Shown here piece by piece: positions 18,472 through 31,016 of a stretch of 64,000 nt of DNA. The DNA lies in assembly GCA_027943245.1 (NCBI GenBank), contig JANDJZ010000046.1, positions 108,250-172,249 on the forward strand, in the 5' to 3' direction. Below the pieces are notes generated by a model. The model worked only from the letters and a program-made list of their open reading frames with translations. It was not told where the DNA came from and ran no database searches. A program made the position numbers and the translations under genes. The DNA comes from Acanthamoeba sp. SK_2022b (taxonomy: Eukaryota; Discosea; Longamoebia; Acanthamoebidae). How positions within the stretch are numbered: position 1 is the stretch's first letter; each line of letters opens with the position of its first letter.

Positions 18472-21400
18472 ATGGATCATGGTGATGTCGACGAAGGAGG
18501 TACCTGCGCTGCCTTTCCTGCCACCCCGCAACATCACCGTGTGCTGCAATATGCTGATAACTGCCCAAAACGGGCTTCGTTGCCAAGAGGCTAAGCGTCA
18601 GGGAATAAGGTTTTTTTCTCTCGTAGTGATACGATCTTCCATCTTCTTCACAGGGAGTGTAGCAGCGCCTCAGCTCTCCGACCAACTGGACACAGTTCTG
18701 TCATCTACACGCTCGCACACACACAGCCCGCGCCGTTCGTCCAACAACTCTTCAGACGCAGTGGTGGGCAAAGAAGAGCTCACCTTCAGCTCCGTGCCCA
18801 CCCTCCCCATGCTGGAGCTGCCCAAGGGCAGCGATTGCTTCAACACCAAATACGACTATTCCCTTGCAGTCGACAAGCCCTTCGCGTTCGACGTTCCCAG
18901 CGATAAAGAGCGTGCGTCCTCTTTCCACCTTATTTCTGGGCGCTCTCCTAGCACACACCTTCTCTTCTGCCCCTTCTCCTCGCCTTTGCCTGCAAAGCAA
19001 TGCTTGTGCTTATCATTGGCCGTGTATTGGTTTGTGTAGTGACCAACTTTCACGTGAACGTTGAGCCCGACGACTTCCTAAATGCCATCCCCGAGCCAGA
19101 CACAGGCATCTTTCCCGAAGAGTTTGATAAGGAGGTGTGGTTCTCCCTTCTCAATGTGAGGGTGTGACGATGCTCACCGGTGTCGTCGTTTTCTCCTTGG
19201 TTGCAGAAATTCGAGAAGGTAGCGGGCAACATCAGCTGCTTCGCCTACGTCCCCTACGTGTTCGTGTCTCCCGTGGAGCCCCTTCGTCCGCCCAACCAGG
19301 TGCGTCCTTCGCGCGCCTCAGAACGGATATTAATTTAATTTCTCATTACTATACATTTTGAGGTTGCCCTCACTGACAAACCCCTGGTGGTTGGACTCGT
19401 CGGACTTGGCTGCTCACGTGGTGCGGTTCTACAGATCGACGAGGCCGAGAAGTGCGAGGACGTACAAGAAATCACGAGAAAGAAGAAGGCCGCAGACTCG
19501 CGGATCACCTTCATCAAGCTGACCGATGCTCCATTGGGCTCGAAGGTGACCAAGTCGCTCGGCAAGTCTGTGCGTTCCCCGACTTATCCTCTGTGAAGCC
19601 CTGTGCCACGTTGGCTAGAGCTAACTCTTGTCGGCCCATTTTTCTGGCACCTCCCTTCCAGATCTCGCAATACGGCGGCTTGACCGTATTGATTCTGCGC
19701 TCGATCAAGCTGCAGAAGCTGGACGACTTTGCTCTGCCCAAGCTTCAGTACGTCGATCTCTCCAAGAATCTGCTCAGGACGGTCAAGGCGTGCATGGCCA
19801 TGTTCAAGCATTCGCCCTATCTCGAAGTCATCAAGCTGCAGGACAACCCCGTCACCAACAAGCCCAGCTATAGGCCAAAGGTATACGGTCCCCGTTGCCC
19901 ACTCCGCCTCTGCTTCGCATCTGTTAGGCCTTGAGGAGTGCGTGCCCTCTTACTGGCCGTGTCTTTTGCAGGTGATCGGCAATTGCACTCTGTTCCTGAA
20001 GGCCCTGGACGACCAGCGCGTGGAAATCCAGGAGAGGATCGAAGCGATGATCGCGTATGGCCCAAAGCACGTCAAGCACAACACGGGTCCCATTATGTGG
20101 GACCTCAGCTTTGTGGCCACGCCCGAAGTCAAAGGTTTGTCTCTCCCGTCCCCACACACCTACGCCCCAGCATAGGATGTGGTGAGCTCATGCCGTGGAC
20201 TCCGTTCTGACCGACCTGCTGCAGCGATGAAGACGTGGCAGCCCTCGAAGCTGGTGATGCTTACGCTGCCGAAGCAGAACCTCACCTACTTCAACGTCGG
20301 AGGGCTGGTGAACCTCGAGTACCTGGACTTGTCGAGGAATGCGATCAGAGAGATCCGGGGCATGGGCCTCGAGAAGTGCCACGCCCTGCAGCACCTCAAC
20401 CTCAAGCAGAATCTCATCATGAAACGCGAGAACCTCAAGGTGTTGGGCTTCCTGCCTTGTCTGCAGTACCTCATGCTCAAGGGCAATCCGGTGACCAAGT
20501 CGCCCGACTACAGACTGACCGGTAAGCTTTCCCACAGCACCCCCAGTTGTTGTCTTCCACCCGCCCTGAGCTGCCGTGTCTTGTTTGGGGGGGGTCTACA
20601 GTCACGTTCGAGACGCGGTATCTGCGGGGCTCCAACAGGACCACAGGTCTGGTCGAGCTGGACGAAGTTCCCATCACCATCGACGAGAGAATAGCGGCGC
20701 TGGAGGCCAACAAGACTAGCATCGACATCGCCATGTGGCGGTAGGGACTCGCCCCCTCGTGAATGAACGAGTTCTTCTCTGATGACAACGCGATGATTAT
20801 GGAACGTGCCGCGCGTGCAGTTGGAAATACGTCATCATGCAGATCTTTGGACACATGCAGATCAAATCCCCCGAGATCGTCTCGAAAATCAAGTCGCTTT
20901 CATGCCCCAAGGCCCAGCTGAGCGTCGTTGAGGTAAGGCCCCCGCCCAGGTAATACCGCCGAGTGAAGACCCGGCCGCTGACGCAGCTGTTCCCCCCCCC
21001 CAAAAAAAACAGCTATCGGGCTTCACGTCCGTCCAGTTCTTGGACCTCAGCAAGAACAGCCTCAAGGATGTCGCTGGGCTCGAGTGTTTGAACAAGTACG
21101 GCATTGCTCTCCTCGACGAAATGATGGCGAATCTCGATGCGGTGAATGACCATCGCCCGTGCTAACCACTCCTTTCCTGCATGGCGATGCGTGCAGACTC
21201 CGATTCCTCAACCTGTCCGACAATCCCAAACTGAAGTGGAAGGCCGTGCTGTCAAAGCTGAGGGCCGTGACCACGCTGGAGAAGGCCAACCTGTGCGTCA
21301 CCACGGAAGGCCACCCGCGACAGGCCGACAACAAGAAGTACCGCGCCTACGTGCTCAAGGAGCTTCTTCTCAACAACCCCGACCTTTTTGCCGTCGACGA

Positions 21401-22904
21401 GGTGCCCATCACGCCGGGCGAGCGGGTGGAGACCTTCCGCTCTATGAAGGGCGTCAAGTCGGACAAGGCCGAGCGCTATCGGTTCCTGCTGGCCGTCAAC
21501 ATCAACTCCACCCAGCCGACCAACAGGAAATACCATCCCGAGGCCGTGGCAGTGGGCAAGCAGTACGATGCGTCCAAGGTCACTAGTCTCCTCCGCCTGC
21601 ACAACATGGGCATCCAGACCGCCAACTTTAGGTGCCCACACCTCCCTCTTCATTTATGATTTTTAATTTTAATTATTAATACTACTATTTGGTTGTTATT
21701 TGTTTGTTCTATGTCTTTGCTGACTTTTACTACGAATGTCCACAGCCCGTTCGAGAATCTGGAGGAGATTAACCTGGCGCGCAACAAGCTCACCGACATC
21801 ACCACGATCGGGCTCCAGAGTCTCAAGAAGCTCAAAGGCTTGGACGTATCGTTCAACCAGATCTCGGGAGCTCTGAAGAGCGTACGACGCGCCAACGCTT
21901 CTCTCCCCTCTCGCGCCCTGCCCTCCTCTCTGGCTCTCTCGCTCGAGGCCACTCACACTCACCCCCTCCGTCTCCAGTTGGCTGCCTTCCTGGATACGCT
22001 CAAGCCGCTCGAGTGTTTGGCCATCCGGGGCAACCCGATAGTGAAGAACTTCCCCGAGGACCGCAAGAGGCTCATCTCCATGATGGCCAACATGAAGGAG
22101 GTCGACTGCCGGCTGCAGGTGATCGACGTCCAGATCTCCATCTCGGAAAGGATCGAGGCCTGGAAGAGGTGCGCTGCGCCCAAGAAGGGCTTCACCCTCC
22201 GCAGGTCGACGGCACCCGCGCCCGATCAGCTGGCGCGCTTCCGGACGGAGACGATCATGTTCCACCGCATCCCCACCCACGTGCCGGCGAGCCAGCTCAA
22301 GACGCTGGACCTGCACGAGTGCGCGTTGGCTTGGTTCGATGTCAGCAAGTTCACCAGCCTCGAGATGCTGCTCATGCGCAAGAACGACGTGCGCGCGCCG
22401 AGCAACATCACCGGCCTCCTGAAGCTCAGCCACCTGCGCGTGCTGGACTTGAGGGACAATTGCTTCGACAAGCTGGACGACTTTGTGACCATCGCGAACA
22501 GCATCGCCTCGCTTGTAGCCATCGGCCTGCGTGGCAACAAGTGCACGGCGACCAGGGACTACCGCAGCAAGTTCATCGCCCAGCTGCCGCAGCTGCACGA
22601 GTCGCGATTCCGTCTGGCAGTGATCGACAACCTGCCGATCACCATCGACGAGATCTGCAGCGCGTGGAAGGCGCCCAAGGGCATGAGCGCGCGCGAAAAG
22701 TTCTTCCACGTGCTCATCCTCCGCAAGACCCCCGACGAGACGCCGCTCCACAAGGTCTCCGAGCTGGACCTGTCCCACTGCGGGCTCACCAACATCGACC
22801 TCTCCAAGTTTTCTGGTCTGAAGAAGCTCAGCCTCCGCGGCAACTCTCTCGACGCGGCCAATCTCTTGGGTACGGCCCGAGACTATAATCGTTAATGTCC
22901 ACAC

Positions 22905-22963
<59 letters not shown>

Positions 22964-25606
22964 GCACGCGTACGAAGCTCACCTCCTTGCGTTCGACCAG
23001 ATTCTCACGTCACGGCCCTGCAGTCCCTGAGGGCGCTGGACGTGAGCGATAACAACATCTGCGACTTTACCGTGTTGATCACCATCGCGTCATCGCTGCC
23101 CGCTCTGGAATTCTTTTCCTGCAGCGGCAACCCGTGCTTCGCCAACAACGAGCCTTTGCTGCGAATCAACCTCATCTTCAAGCTGCCCGTCATGAAGCGG
23201 CTGGGCGCGCCCCTCAAGTACATCAACGGGTTCGAGATAACCATCGACGAACGGGTTCTTACCACCACCCACCCCCCTTCATCTCTATCTCCTTGTTGCC
23301 CCTCGTCTGTGCCTTCGCACTGACCGACAAAACACACGCCCACTGCGATCCGCGCCTGCCATCAACAGTGCACCGCCTTCGAGAGGGATCCTCAAATCGA
23401 CATCGAAAACTTCCGCATGGACCTCCTGTTCGAGAAGCTCGACGTCGACGAGCAACAGAGGGAGCAGGTGCTCAAGGTCCAGGAGCTCGACCTCAACTTC
23501 TTCAACCTCTCCTCCCTGCAGCGCCTGCGGCCCTTCTCGAACCTCGCGTTCCTCATCGCCAGCCACAACCACCTCAAGACGCTCGAGGAGGACGTGTTCT
23601 TCAATCTCCCGCACCTCACCTACCTCGGTACGGCGTGTGTCCGATTTTTATTTACTATTTATTTTTATTTTATTTTATTTTATTGATTGATTGTACTTTT
23701 GGGGTTTTGGCCGTGTGGACTGACCGGTCCTCGGCTGTCACACCACACACACACACGCACACACACAGATTTGCAGCACAACGACATCGAGGACAAGGGC
23801 GCCAAGCTGTTGGCCGTCTTCTCGCGTATGCCCGCTCTCAAGGCGCTCTTCATCAGGTACTCGTGACCGCCTTCTCCTGTCTTCCTTCCTTCATTCGTCA
23901 TCATTGTAGCCATGGCTCACCAGAGCGCGTCATCTGCGTCGTCCGCGTGCACAGGAAGTCGACCAAGGACAAGAGCAAGACCGCCAAGCCCAAGCAGTAC
24001 CTCAAGCGGGTGTGCTCCGTGGTGCGCCACATCGAGCTCCTCGACGGCCTGCCCAACCCCTTCTTGGTCACCGGGCCGGGCGGGTCGGGAATCCACGGAC
24101 AGGCGGCCCTGCACGGCGGCCCGCTGATGATGGCGCCCGCTGCGGGCGTGTTCGTGCCCGGCATGTTCCCCATGGGCGGCATGAGGCCCGACGAGCAGAT
24201 GCACCACTTCGTGTCGCCGGGCTACCTGCCCCACATGCCCAGCAACGGCTACGCCGAGCCGCCGCCGCAGGGCTACGGCCAGCAGCACATGGCCCCGCCG
24301 CCCTGGTTCGCTGGCGATCTCTCGTCGACCTTCTCCAAGGTGGTCGACGGGCCGCTGACGGCGCCTCCCAGCGACGCCTCCGAACCATCGGCACCGCCGA
24401 TGAACGAAGACGATGAGGAGGAGGAGGAGGACGAGGAGGAGGCCCTCTCCAGCGATTCTGACTACAGCGCCAGCGACGATCCGGACACCGATGACGACGA
24501 GGAGGACGAGGACGCCGAAGACGAGGGCGAAGGCGCGGCAGCAGCGGCACCGGTGCCAGCCGTCGCACCCGCCGCCGTGCCGCGACGCGAGAGGCAACGA
24601 GCGAGCGTGGCCACGACCAACGGCGAGGAGAGCGACGACAAGGACTCCTGGGAGAGCCCGTGGAACACGCGGAAGACGATATATCGGCCCAACAGCCTGT
24701 CGGTGTCCCGGGGCAGCACGCCGACGCCCAACAAGGTGCAACCCCTCGACGACCAGGAGTCCGACGACGATCGCGATGACGGCTTTGAGGACGAGGGCGA
24801 GCAGGAGGAGGAGTGGGAGAAGGACGCGTCCGGCAAGGGCAAGGACGCCCAGGGCGACAGCGGCGACGACGACGATGACAACAGCGAGATCGGGGAAGAG
24901 GACGAGGGTCTGGATGACGAAGACGAAGACAAGGAGAAGGAGGAGGAGAGGGATGACGCCAAGGTCCCCCGTCGACGGTCGCAGAGCGACTCCGAAAGCG
25001 AAAGCGAGAGTGAGGGCCACGACGGTGAGAGCGAGGTGGAGGCCGAGAGCGAAGTCGCGCTGGAGAGCGAACAGAGCGAGGTCGAGGTCGAGGAGGGTCG
25101 GCTGTGGGAGCGCGAGAAGGAGATCGTCCTTCAGGAACTGGAGGACGCCGAGCAGAAGAGCTTCAAGGAGTCCATGCGCCAGCAGGCCGCCGCCGCAGCA
25201 GCCGCCAACAAGAGGAAGGAGAAGGAGCGGGCCAGCCTGGACGAGGGCAAGGCCAAGAAGGGCAGCCAGCTTTTCAACAGCAAGGCGTCCCGAGTGAGCA
25301 GCTCCAGCTCGGATTCCGATGCCGACAACGGGGTGCGTCCCAGTCCCCCACAGTGGCCTCTGCGCAATCGTGCCCGGGAGTTGGCTCACTCCCCTCTACT
25401 TGTGATCGTCCACTCTCTTTCGATTGCAGGGAAAGGACGACGAGTACTGGGAGAGCGACGAGGACGAGGACTACAACGAGAACGGGTCTGGGTCTGCGCA
25501 CCGGGTGAGGAATCACTCGCTGTGGAGCTCCACGCCCACCACGTCCGCCACCCTACGCCTGCTCGCCTCGGGCGTCTCTGCCGAGGTTCTGGCCGACTAC
25601 GGCTAA
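18472..25606 (+). CDS. Very large multi-module leucine-rich-repeat protein with acidic C-terminal tail
   Basis: The start is ATG 18472 (MDHGDVDEG), because its 28-bp first exon joins in phase to GSVAAPQLSDQL. About 18 exons follow. LRRs of the SDS22 type recur: LPKLQYVDLSKNLLRTV, LVNLEYLDLSRNAIREI, FTSVQFLDLSKNSLKDV, LEEINLARNKLTDITT, LRALDVSDNNICDF, LDLNFFNLSSLQRLRPF. Blocks end in a repeated cap-like motif: ELDEVPITIDERIAAL, AVDEVPITPGERVETF, VIDVQISISERIEAW, VIDNLPITIDEICSAW and INGFEITIDER. The last 500 residues are a Pro/Met-rich stretch, then long Asp/Glu/Ser tracts and a short conserved-looking end (EVLADYG). LRRs act as protein-binding surfaces. No catalytic domain is visible. It could conceivably be two genes, but I see no promoter-sized gap. 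Confidence 0.8.
22904..22961. repeat. (AC)n microsatellite in an LRR-gene intron
   Basis: About 28 AC units lie between the exon ending in the LRR block NSLDAANLLG and the exon encoding ALQSLRALDVSDNN. A shorter AC run occurs in a later intron at about 23745-23767. Confidence 0.85.
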
Positions 25607-25802
25607 GGACAGTGTGATATCGTTTGGGTCTTCACCTTTTGTACAAAACAAGAAACAGTGCGTCGCGTTTTGTGACAGCAACAAACATATCAGCTGCATT
25701 GACGCCCCGCGGGCACGGGGGAACCCCAATCTGGCTTCCCCCGCGCGCCTCTCTGTACAATAAATAGAAGTGTTGGGTGTGTGGATGATCTCCGCGCTCT
25801 GA

Positions 25803-27430
25803 TCAGAGGAAGGCGCCCGCCTCGAGACCTTGCAGAATCCAGTTGAGCCCGAGGATGAACATCACGAGCACAACAGCCGCGTGGGCCACATTCTGCGGCG
25901 CTGCGCTCAAGCGTGTATCCTGGTTCGGGTCAGGGCACAAACGTAAGCACACGAAAATGCAAAATAATAAAACAAACAAATAAAGGCCTGGAAGGAGAGC
26001 GCACTCGCTCAGAGTGAAGCCGGCTGTTTTCAGAGTTGGTGCACTCCTTGGAGAGCAAGAGCGTCCCGTCTACGTCGATGACGCTGCCCTGCCCTTCGCA
26101 CTTCACGCTCGTGCGCTGTATCGCACATAAGGTATCACGAGCCATGCACAAGTGAGTGGAGGGCTGTGGGCACCGTAGTCGCAGAGAGGGGGGGGGGGCA
26201 GCCACTAACCTTGCTGGGCGTCAGCACCACGCGCTGCACCACCAGCTCCGAGTCAAGGACGTGAATCGCATCGGCCTTGTCAGTGGCGGCGGTGAGTGTG
26301 GAATCGCTCAGTGTCGTCTTGCCCTTGCACGAAGCAATCGAGATGCCGCCGCTCGAACGGATCTGGAGTCGCCGCAGCTCCACGCCCTCGCTGGCCTCCA
26401 CCAGGAGAGCCCCGCCGGGTCGGGCCGTGTAGTTGGCAAATACGCTGTCCTGCACCACCAGCCCGCTCGCTGCACTCCCCACCGGTGAGTCGTTTTGCTC
26501 CACGCATTGAGTAAGTGGGGGAGGCACATACTGTGTGTGACCATGAGCGCGCCTCCGGTTATCGCTGTGGACTGGTCGGCGCCCCGCCTCGACGTCATAC
26601 GGGCCTCATCGGCCGAGAGCGGCTTGCCGTCGAGGAAGTGGGCGTCCGTCACCGTGAAGTCGCTGCTCCCGGCTATGAGCACCGTCGGGCAGTGCCTCAG
26701 CTCCACGCCTGTGTGGCAGCCGCAGTCGCCTTGGGTGAGCCTCCCCCTCCCGTGGTGTTTGGGGAGGGGAAGAGGGGAGGGCGCTGACCTGAGAGAGACG
26801 ACGCGGTGCAGTCCTTGAAGGCGAACGAGGCGAGGCCGTGCTCGCAATCGAAAACGACGCGCTGGTTCACCGCGTCCTCGGGCCATCGCTTCAGGCTGAG
26901 CCATTTGGCCATCGCGTGGTCAAGGCGCGCACAGCAGACCAGCAGCAAGAGGCATTGGTTTTGTGGGGGGGGGGGGTCGAGCCCTGCGCGTACCTGATGG
27001 AGCTGTCGGTGAACACGAACCCCGCGTTCTCTGGTGCTCGGTAGACGCCGGGCCGTATCCGCACCTATGTGCGATGGTTGCGCGCCGTGTCGTGAAGTGA
27101 GCGGGAGGCCATACAGCAGGAGAGAGAGCCAGGCTTACCTCATAGTGGCCGGAATCGACGTGCCGAGCGCTCCCACCAAAGGCTGCGGCCAGGCTGCGGC
27201 ACGGTTGGTCTGCGCTCTGGCCACACAAGCCACCGGGCACGTAAGGCGCGCTCTCATCGACGTATACTGAACATTGTTTCCCATTACGTCTTAAATTAGA
27301 TGTTTACATCACCACAATAATCGCATGCAAACGGAGGCGTGCCTATTCGAAGGGCGGCACCGGTTAGGCAGTGAACAGCCAGCATAATGAGAATGGCCAA
27401 CAGCCCAACATAAGGTGAAGCGACCTTCAT
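25803..27430 (-). CDS. Secreted/surface right-handed beta-helix protein with C-terminal hydrophobic anchor
   Basis: The ATG at 27430 opens a signal peptide (VGLLAILIMLAVHCLTGAAL) followed by a Cys-rich start (PFACDYCGD). Later exons include CGQSADQPCRSLAAAFGG, RIRPGVYRAPENAGFVFTDS, FDCEHGLASFAFKDCTAS, VELRHCPTVLIAGSSDFTV, VVQDSVFANYTARPGGALLV, ASEGVELRRLQIRSSGG and ISIASCKGKTTLSDSTL. Short beta-strand turns with regularly spaced Val/Ile and Asn/Asp, as in pectin-lyase-like repeat proteins, suggest a parallel beta-helix. The last exon ends with VVLVMFILGLNWILQGLE and a very short tail, a probable transmembrane or GPI-signal segment. No polysaccharide-lyase catalytic motif was recognised, so an adhesion or sensing role is a guess. 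Exon joins are incomplete. Confidence 0.65.
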
Positions 27431-27856
27431 ATTGGCGCCAAGAGAGGTGCGAACTTGGCGAGTCAAAGAAAGATCTTGGGGTAATAAAGATGAACGCAAA
27501 TGAAGAAGTGATCCGTCCTCCTTGCTCGCCCTAGACCCCCGCCATCCCTTCGAGACGACTGCCTTCGCTTCGATGTTCGTCCAAAAACACGAGAAAATGG
27601 GTCGCGGACATATTGGACGGCAGATCACACCCAGAACACTGGAGCCATCAGGCGCTTGACCACATTCGATTCAGAACTGCGTCGGCAATGTCACAGGACG
27701 ATGAAAGTTCGTTGGAAGAAAGCATGTTGCACGTGTGATCATTTTTTGAGTATTTTTTTGTGATTAAATTGAGTAGTGGGGATCTCCAACCTTTCATACA
27801 TCCATTACTGTCGTTTCATGTTCATACAACACCAAGACCCTGTGGGGAGGGTGCGC

Positions 27857-30478
27857 TTAGTCGAGGTTCTGCTTGTAGGTGCCGACCCTCTTGTTGTTGA
27901 GCTTGGCGGTGATGGTGAAGACGGCGCCCTTGTCGCCGGTGAGGGCGTAGACGGCGGTGTAGGTGCCGTCGTTGTTGTCGGTGGTCTGGACCTCGACGTC
28001 CGAGTCGTCGGGGCCCTTGATGGCGACCGCGAAGGCGTCGCCGCCAAAGGTCTTGTTCTCGCCGCGCTTGTCGCGGGACTGGATGGTGAAGGAGAAGATG
28101 CCGAAGCCGGACTCGTCGGCGTCGGTGCCCTCCTTGCACTTGACGTGGAAGGGAGCGTCCTTGATGGGGTTGCCCTCGAAGGTGACGTTGATGTCGTAGT
28201 CGCCGGGGTGCTCGGGGTCGAACTTGACACCATAGGTGCCGTCGCCGTTGTCGGTGACGTCGGCGTGGACGTTGCCGTTGGGGCCCTTGATGTCGACGTC
28301 GAACTGGTCGCCGCCGTCGACGCGCGGGTTGCCGTCCTTGTCCACGGCGTGGATGGTGAAGAGGCCGGGCTCGTTATCAACGAGGCCCTCGAGGGCGGGA
28401 CCCTCGGCCCAGGTCTTGGAGGCGTCGGGGGTGGCCTTGACGTGGACCTGGCGGGGCACGTCCTTGATGGGCTCCTCGTGGAGGGTCACGTTGACAGTGT
28501 AGTCGCCGGGCTCGGTGGGGGTGTACTCGACGGTGTAGGTGCCGTCGCCGTTGTCGGTCACGGTGGGCTGCACGTCGGCGGGGCCCTGGATGTCGACCTT
28601 GAACGGGTCGCCGCCGTCGGTGCACTTCTGGCCCTCGGGGTCCACGGCGTGGATGGTGAACACGCTGGGCTTGGTGGCCTGGCCGCCCTCGAGGCCGGGG
28701 CCCTCAGCGTACGAGTTGCCGGCGCGGGCGCCCTCGATGAGCACCTTGTAGGGGCTGCCCTTGATGGGCTCGTCGTCGAGCGTGATGTTGACAAAGTAGT
28801 GGCCGGGGGTGGACACCTGGTAGGCGCCGTCAAAGGTGCCGTCGTTGTTGTCGGTGAGGCCCGGGTCGGCCACGTCCTCGGGGCCCTGGACCTGGACCTG
28901 GTACTTGTCGCCGCCGGTCTTGACCTGCTCGCCCTTGTCGTTGAACGAGGTGATGCGGAACTGGGCGGGCTTCTTGGTCTGGGCGCCGCCCTCGACGCCG
29001 GGGCCCGTGGCGACCGAGTGGCCGGCGTTGGGGCCGTCGACGTGGACGTGGTAGGGCGAGTTCTTGATCTGCTCGTCGCGCAGCTTGATGGTGATGGTGT
29101 AGTCGCCGGGCTTGGTCACGGTGTACTGCGCCGGGTACTTGCCGTCGCCGTTGTCGGTCACGGTGGGCTGCACGTCGCTGTCGGGGCCCGCGATGGTCAC
29201 CTCGAACTGGTCGCCGCCGGTGGGCAGCTCCTCGTCGAAGTAGTTCTTGGCCACGATGGTGAAGTGGGCCGGCTGGTAGGTGTCGGCGCCCTCGAGGCCG
29301 GGGCCGTAGGCGTAGCAGAGCGACGGGTCGGCGGTCCTCTTCTTGCGGGCCAGCTCCTCGCGCCTGCGCTGCTCCTCCTCGCTGAGGTAGTTGCGGAAGG
29401 CCGAGACGTAGGTCATCAGCGACAGCTCGTCGGGGGTGTTGACCATGTCCTCGGGGTCGATGAGCCTGGCGATGTTGTAGTTGTCGAGCGCGGTCTGCAT
29501 GGCCTTCTCGAGGTCCTGCAGGGCGTCGCCGGAGAGGGCCGACATGTCCGTCGGGGTGAGGATGCCCGGCTGGAGCGAGTCCGCCAGAGCGTTCAGCACC
29601 TTACCGTCGCACCAGCTGCGGTAGAGAGAGAGACACATTAATATTTTTGCGCAAAAATCATAAAACATTAATATTTCGCGTGATTGTTTAAAATTAAAAT
29701 TCTTTGATAATTTTGAGTATTAATTAATTGCTCACACTTACGGCACACAACCGCAAGGCGCGTAAACGGCGGGACGTACTTGGTGGTGAAGTTGACGACG
29801 GGCTTGTCGACGTTGTAGGGGGCGATCTGCTTGTTCACCCACTGGAGGAGCTCCCACTTGGGCGAACCCTCGCCGATCATGTTGATCTGGTAACGGAGAA
29901 TGAGCGTCCAGATGAGACCCAGGATCAGCTTGAGCTTGCCGTCCACGATATCTGTTCGTCGCGCAAACGCATGCGTTGCCAATAAAAATTGAGTAATTGG
30001 CGCAAATTCGAGTGTCAAGTGGCAAAATCCGAGAAGAAGATGGCGGCCAAGACGTACCCTCAGGACCAATACCGACGAGCTGGAGACCCTCGTCCTTGAT
30101 GAACTTGACGGCACGGCCGTTGTTCTCGAGGTAGTGGTAACGCATGGTGGGCTTGTTGTTGATCTTGCCGAGCGACTTGGACGAGATGATCTCGAGCAGG
30201 TTGCACAGGTTGATACCGGTGGACAAATCGGTCTCGATGTTGTCAATCTTCAGGCGCCTCTCCGAGAGGAACTGGTTGGCCCAGCGGGTGAACGCCTATA
30301 GACAAGCACCATCGCAACGACCACATCGTAAGACGAGCGCGACGTCAGAAAAACAAACAAACAAACAAACAAAAGAAAAAGAAGCGAAGCCAAAAGAACG
30401 AAGGGTGGAGGAGGAGCGAACCTTCTTCTGGACGTCGACCCAGGTCTTGTCGCCAGCGGTGGTCTGCTGTTCCGCCAT
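27857..30478 (-). CDS. Gelation factor / filamin-like actin cross-linker (ABP-120 type)
   Basis: From MAEQQTTAGDKTWVDVQKK, the second exon opens a calponin-homology domain (AFTRWANQFLSERRLKI, INLCNLLEIISSKSLGKIN). A second CH domain follows: LKLILGLIWTLILRYQI and VVNFTT joined over an intron to NWCDGKVLNALADSLQPGI. Paired CH domains bind F-actin. After a short helical linker with an EEEQRRREELARKKR stretch there are five immunoglobulin-like filamin repeats, each starting near YGPGLEG or a variant, with TDNGDGTY motifs and a closing PY/PF-HV strand. The size, about 850 residues, matches Dictyostelium ABP-120, which has six repeats. Filamins dimerise by the last repeat and gel cortical actin. 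Large antisense frames over the repeats are by-products of GC-rich codons. The gene is divergent from the PH-domain pair. Confidence 0.93.
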
Positions 30479-31016
30479 GTTGATCTCTTCCTTCGGGGAG
30501 CTGGTGTGTGGCTACTTGAGAGGAAGGGTGGAGGAGTGAAGAAGAAGCGGTCCCTTGGCTCGTTATGCTGGCGGCCTACCGGACAGGCTTCGGGAGTCCC
30601 AACCCGCCATTCGCTGGGGTCCTTGACGGCGAGTGACAAGGCACCAAATTGCGGTTGCCCCTTGTGTCGGCCACAGGTCGACAATAACACTGTGGGGCAG
30701 CGTGGTTCAAAATCAAACGGGTAGTGCCACGGGTGAGCTGGTCTTACGCGCGCGTGGTCGCTATCTCTCTTGAGCCCTTGACGGCTTATTATTATTACCA
30801 CTGACACTGTAGGCAGTGCAGGAAATGGATTTCATTCTCAGAGACATTGACTTTTTGGTTTGTGTTTTGTAGTGGTTCTGGACTTGGGTAAACGTTTACC
30901 CAAAAAAAAACCAAAAGAAAAAATGATTTTTTTTATTGCTTTGGTTATCTCTGTATCTTTTTTGGTATGCCCCAGCAGCCAGCTGGCTCTAGAAGAACCC
31001 TCTCGTTCACGAACGG
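30479..31016. promoter_or_regulatory. Divergent promoter region between filamin and PH-domain genes
   Basis: 538 bp lie between opposing start codons. It contains a perfect 20-bp palindrome at 30883-30902 and A/T-rich stretches next to it. Both genes must take their promoters from here, so shared control is possible but unproven. Confidence 0.55.
30883..30902. promoter_or_regulatory. 20-bp perfect palindrome TTGGGTAAACGTTTACCCAA
   Basis: Each half (TTGGGTAAAC) is the exact reverse complement of the other. It lies 115 bp upstream of the first PH gene's ATG, a position suited to a dimeric DNA-binding factor. The core TAAACGTTTA resembles forkhead-like half-sites; that is only suggestive. Confidence 0.5.

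Noticed and set aside
27776..29641. 621-residue open frame antisense to the filamin repeats
   Set aside because: GC-rich third positions keep antisense frames open. The opposite strand encodes five clear filamin repeats, and this frame has no start context or recognisable domain.
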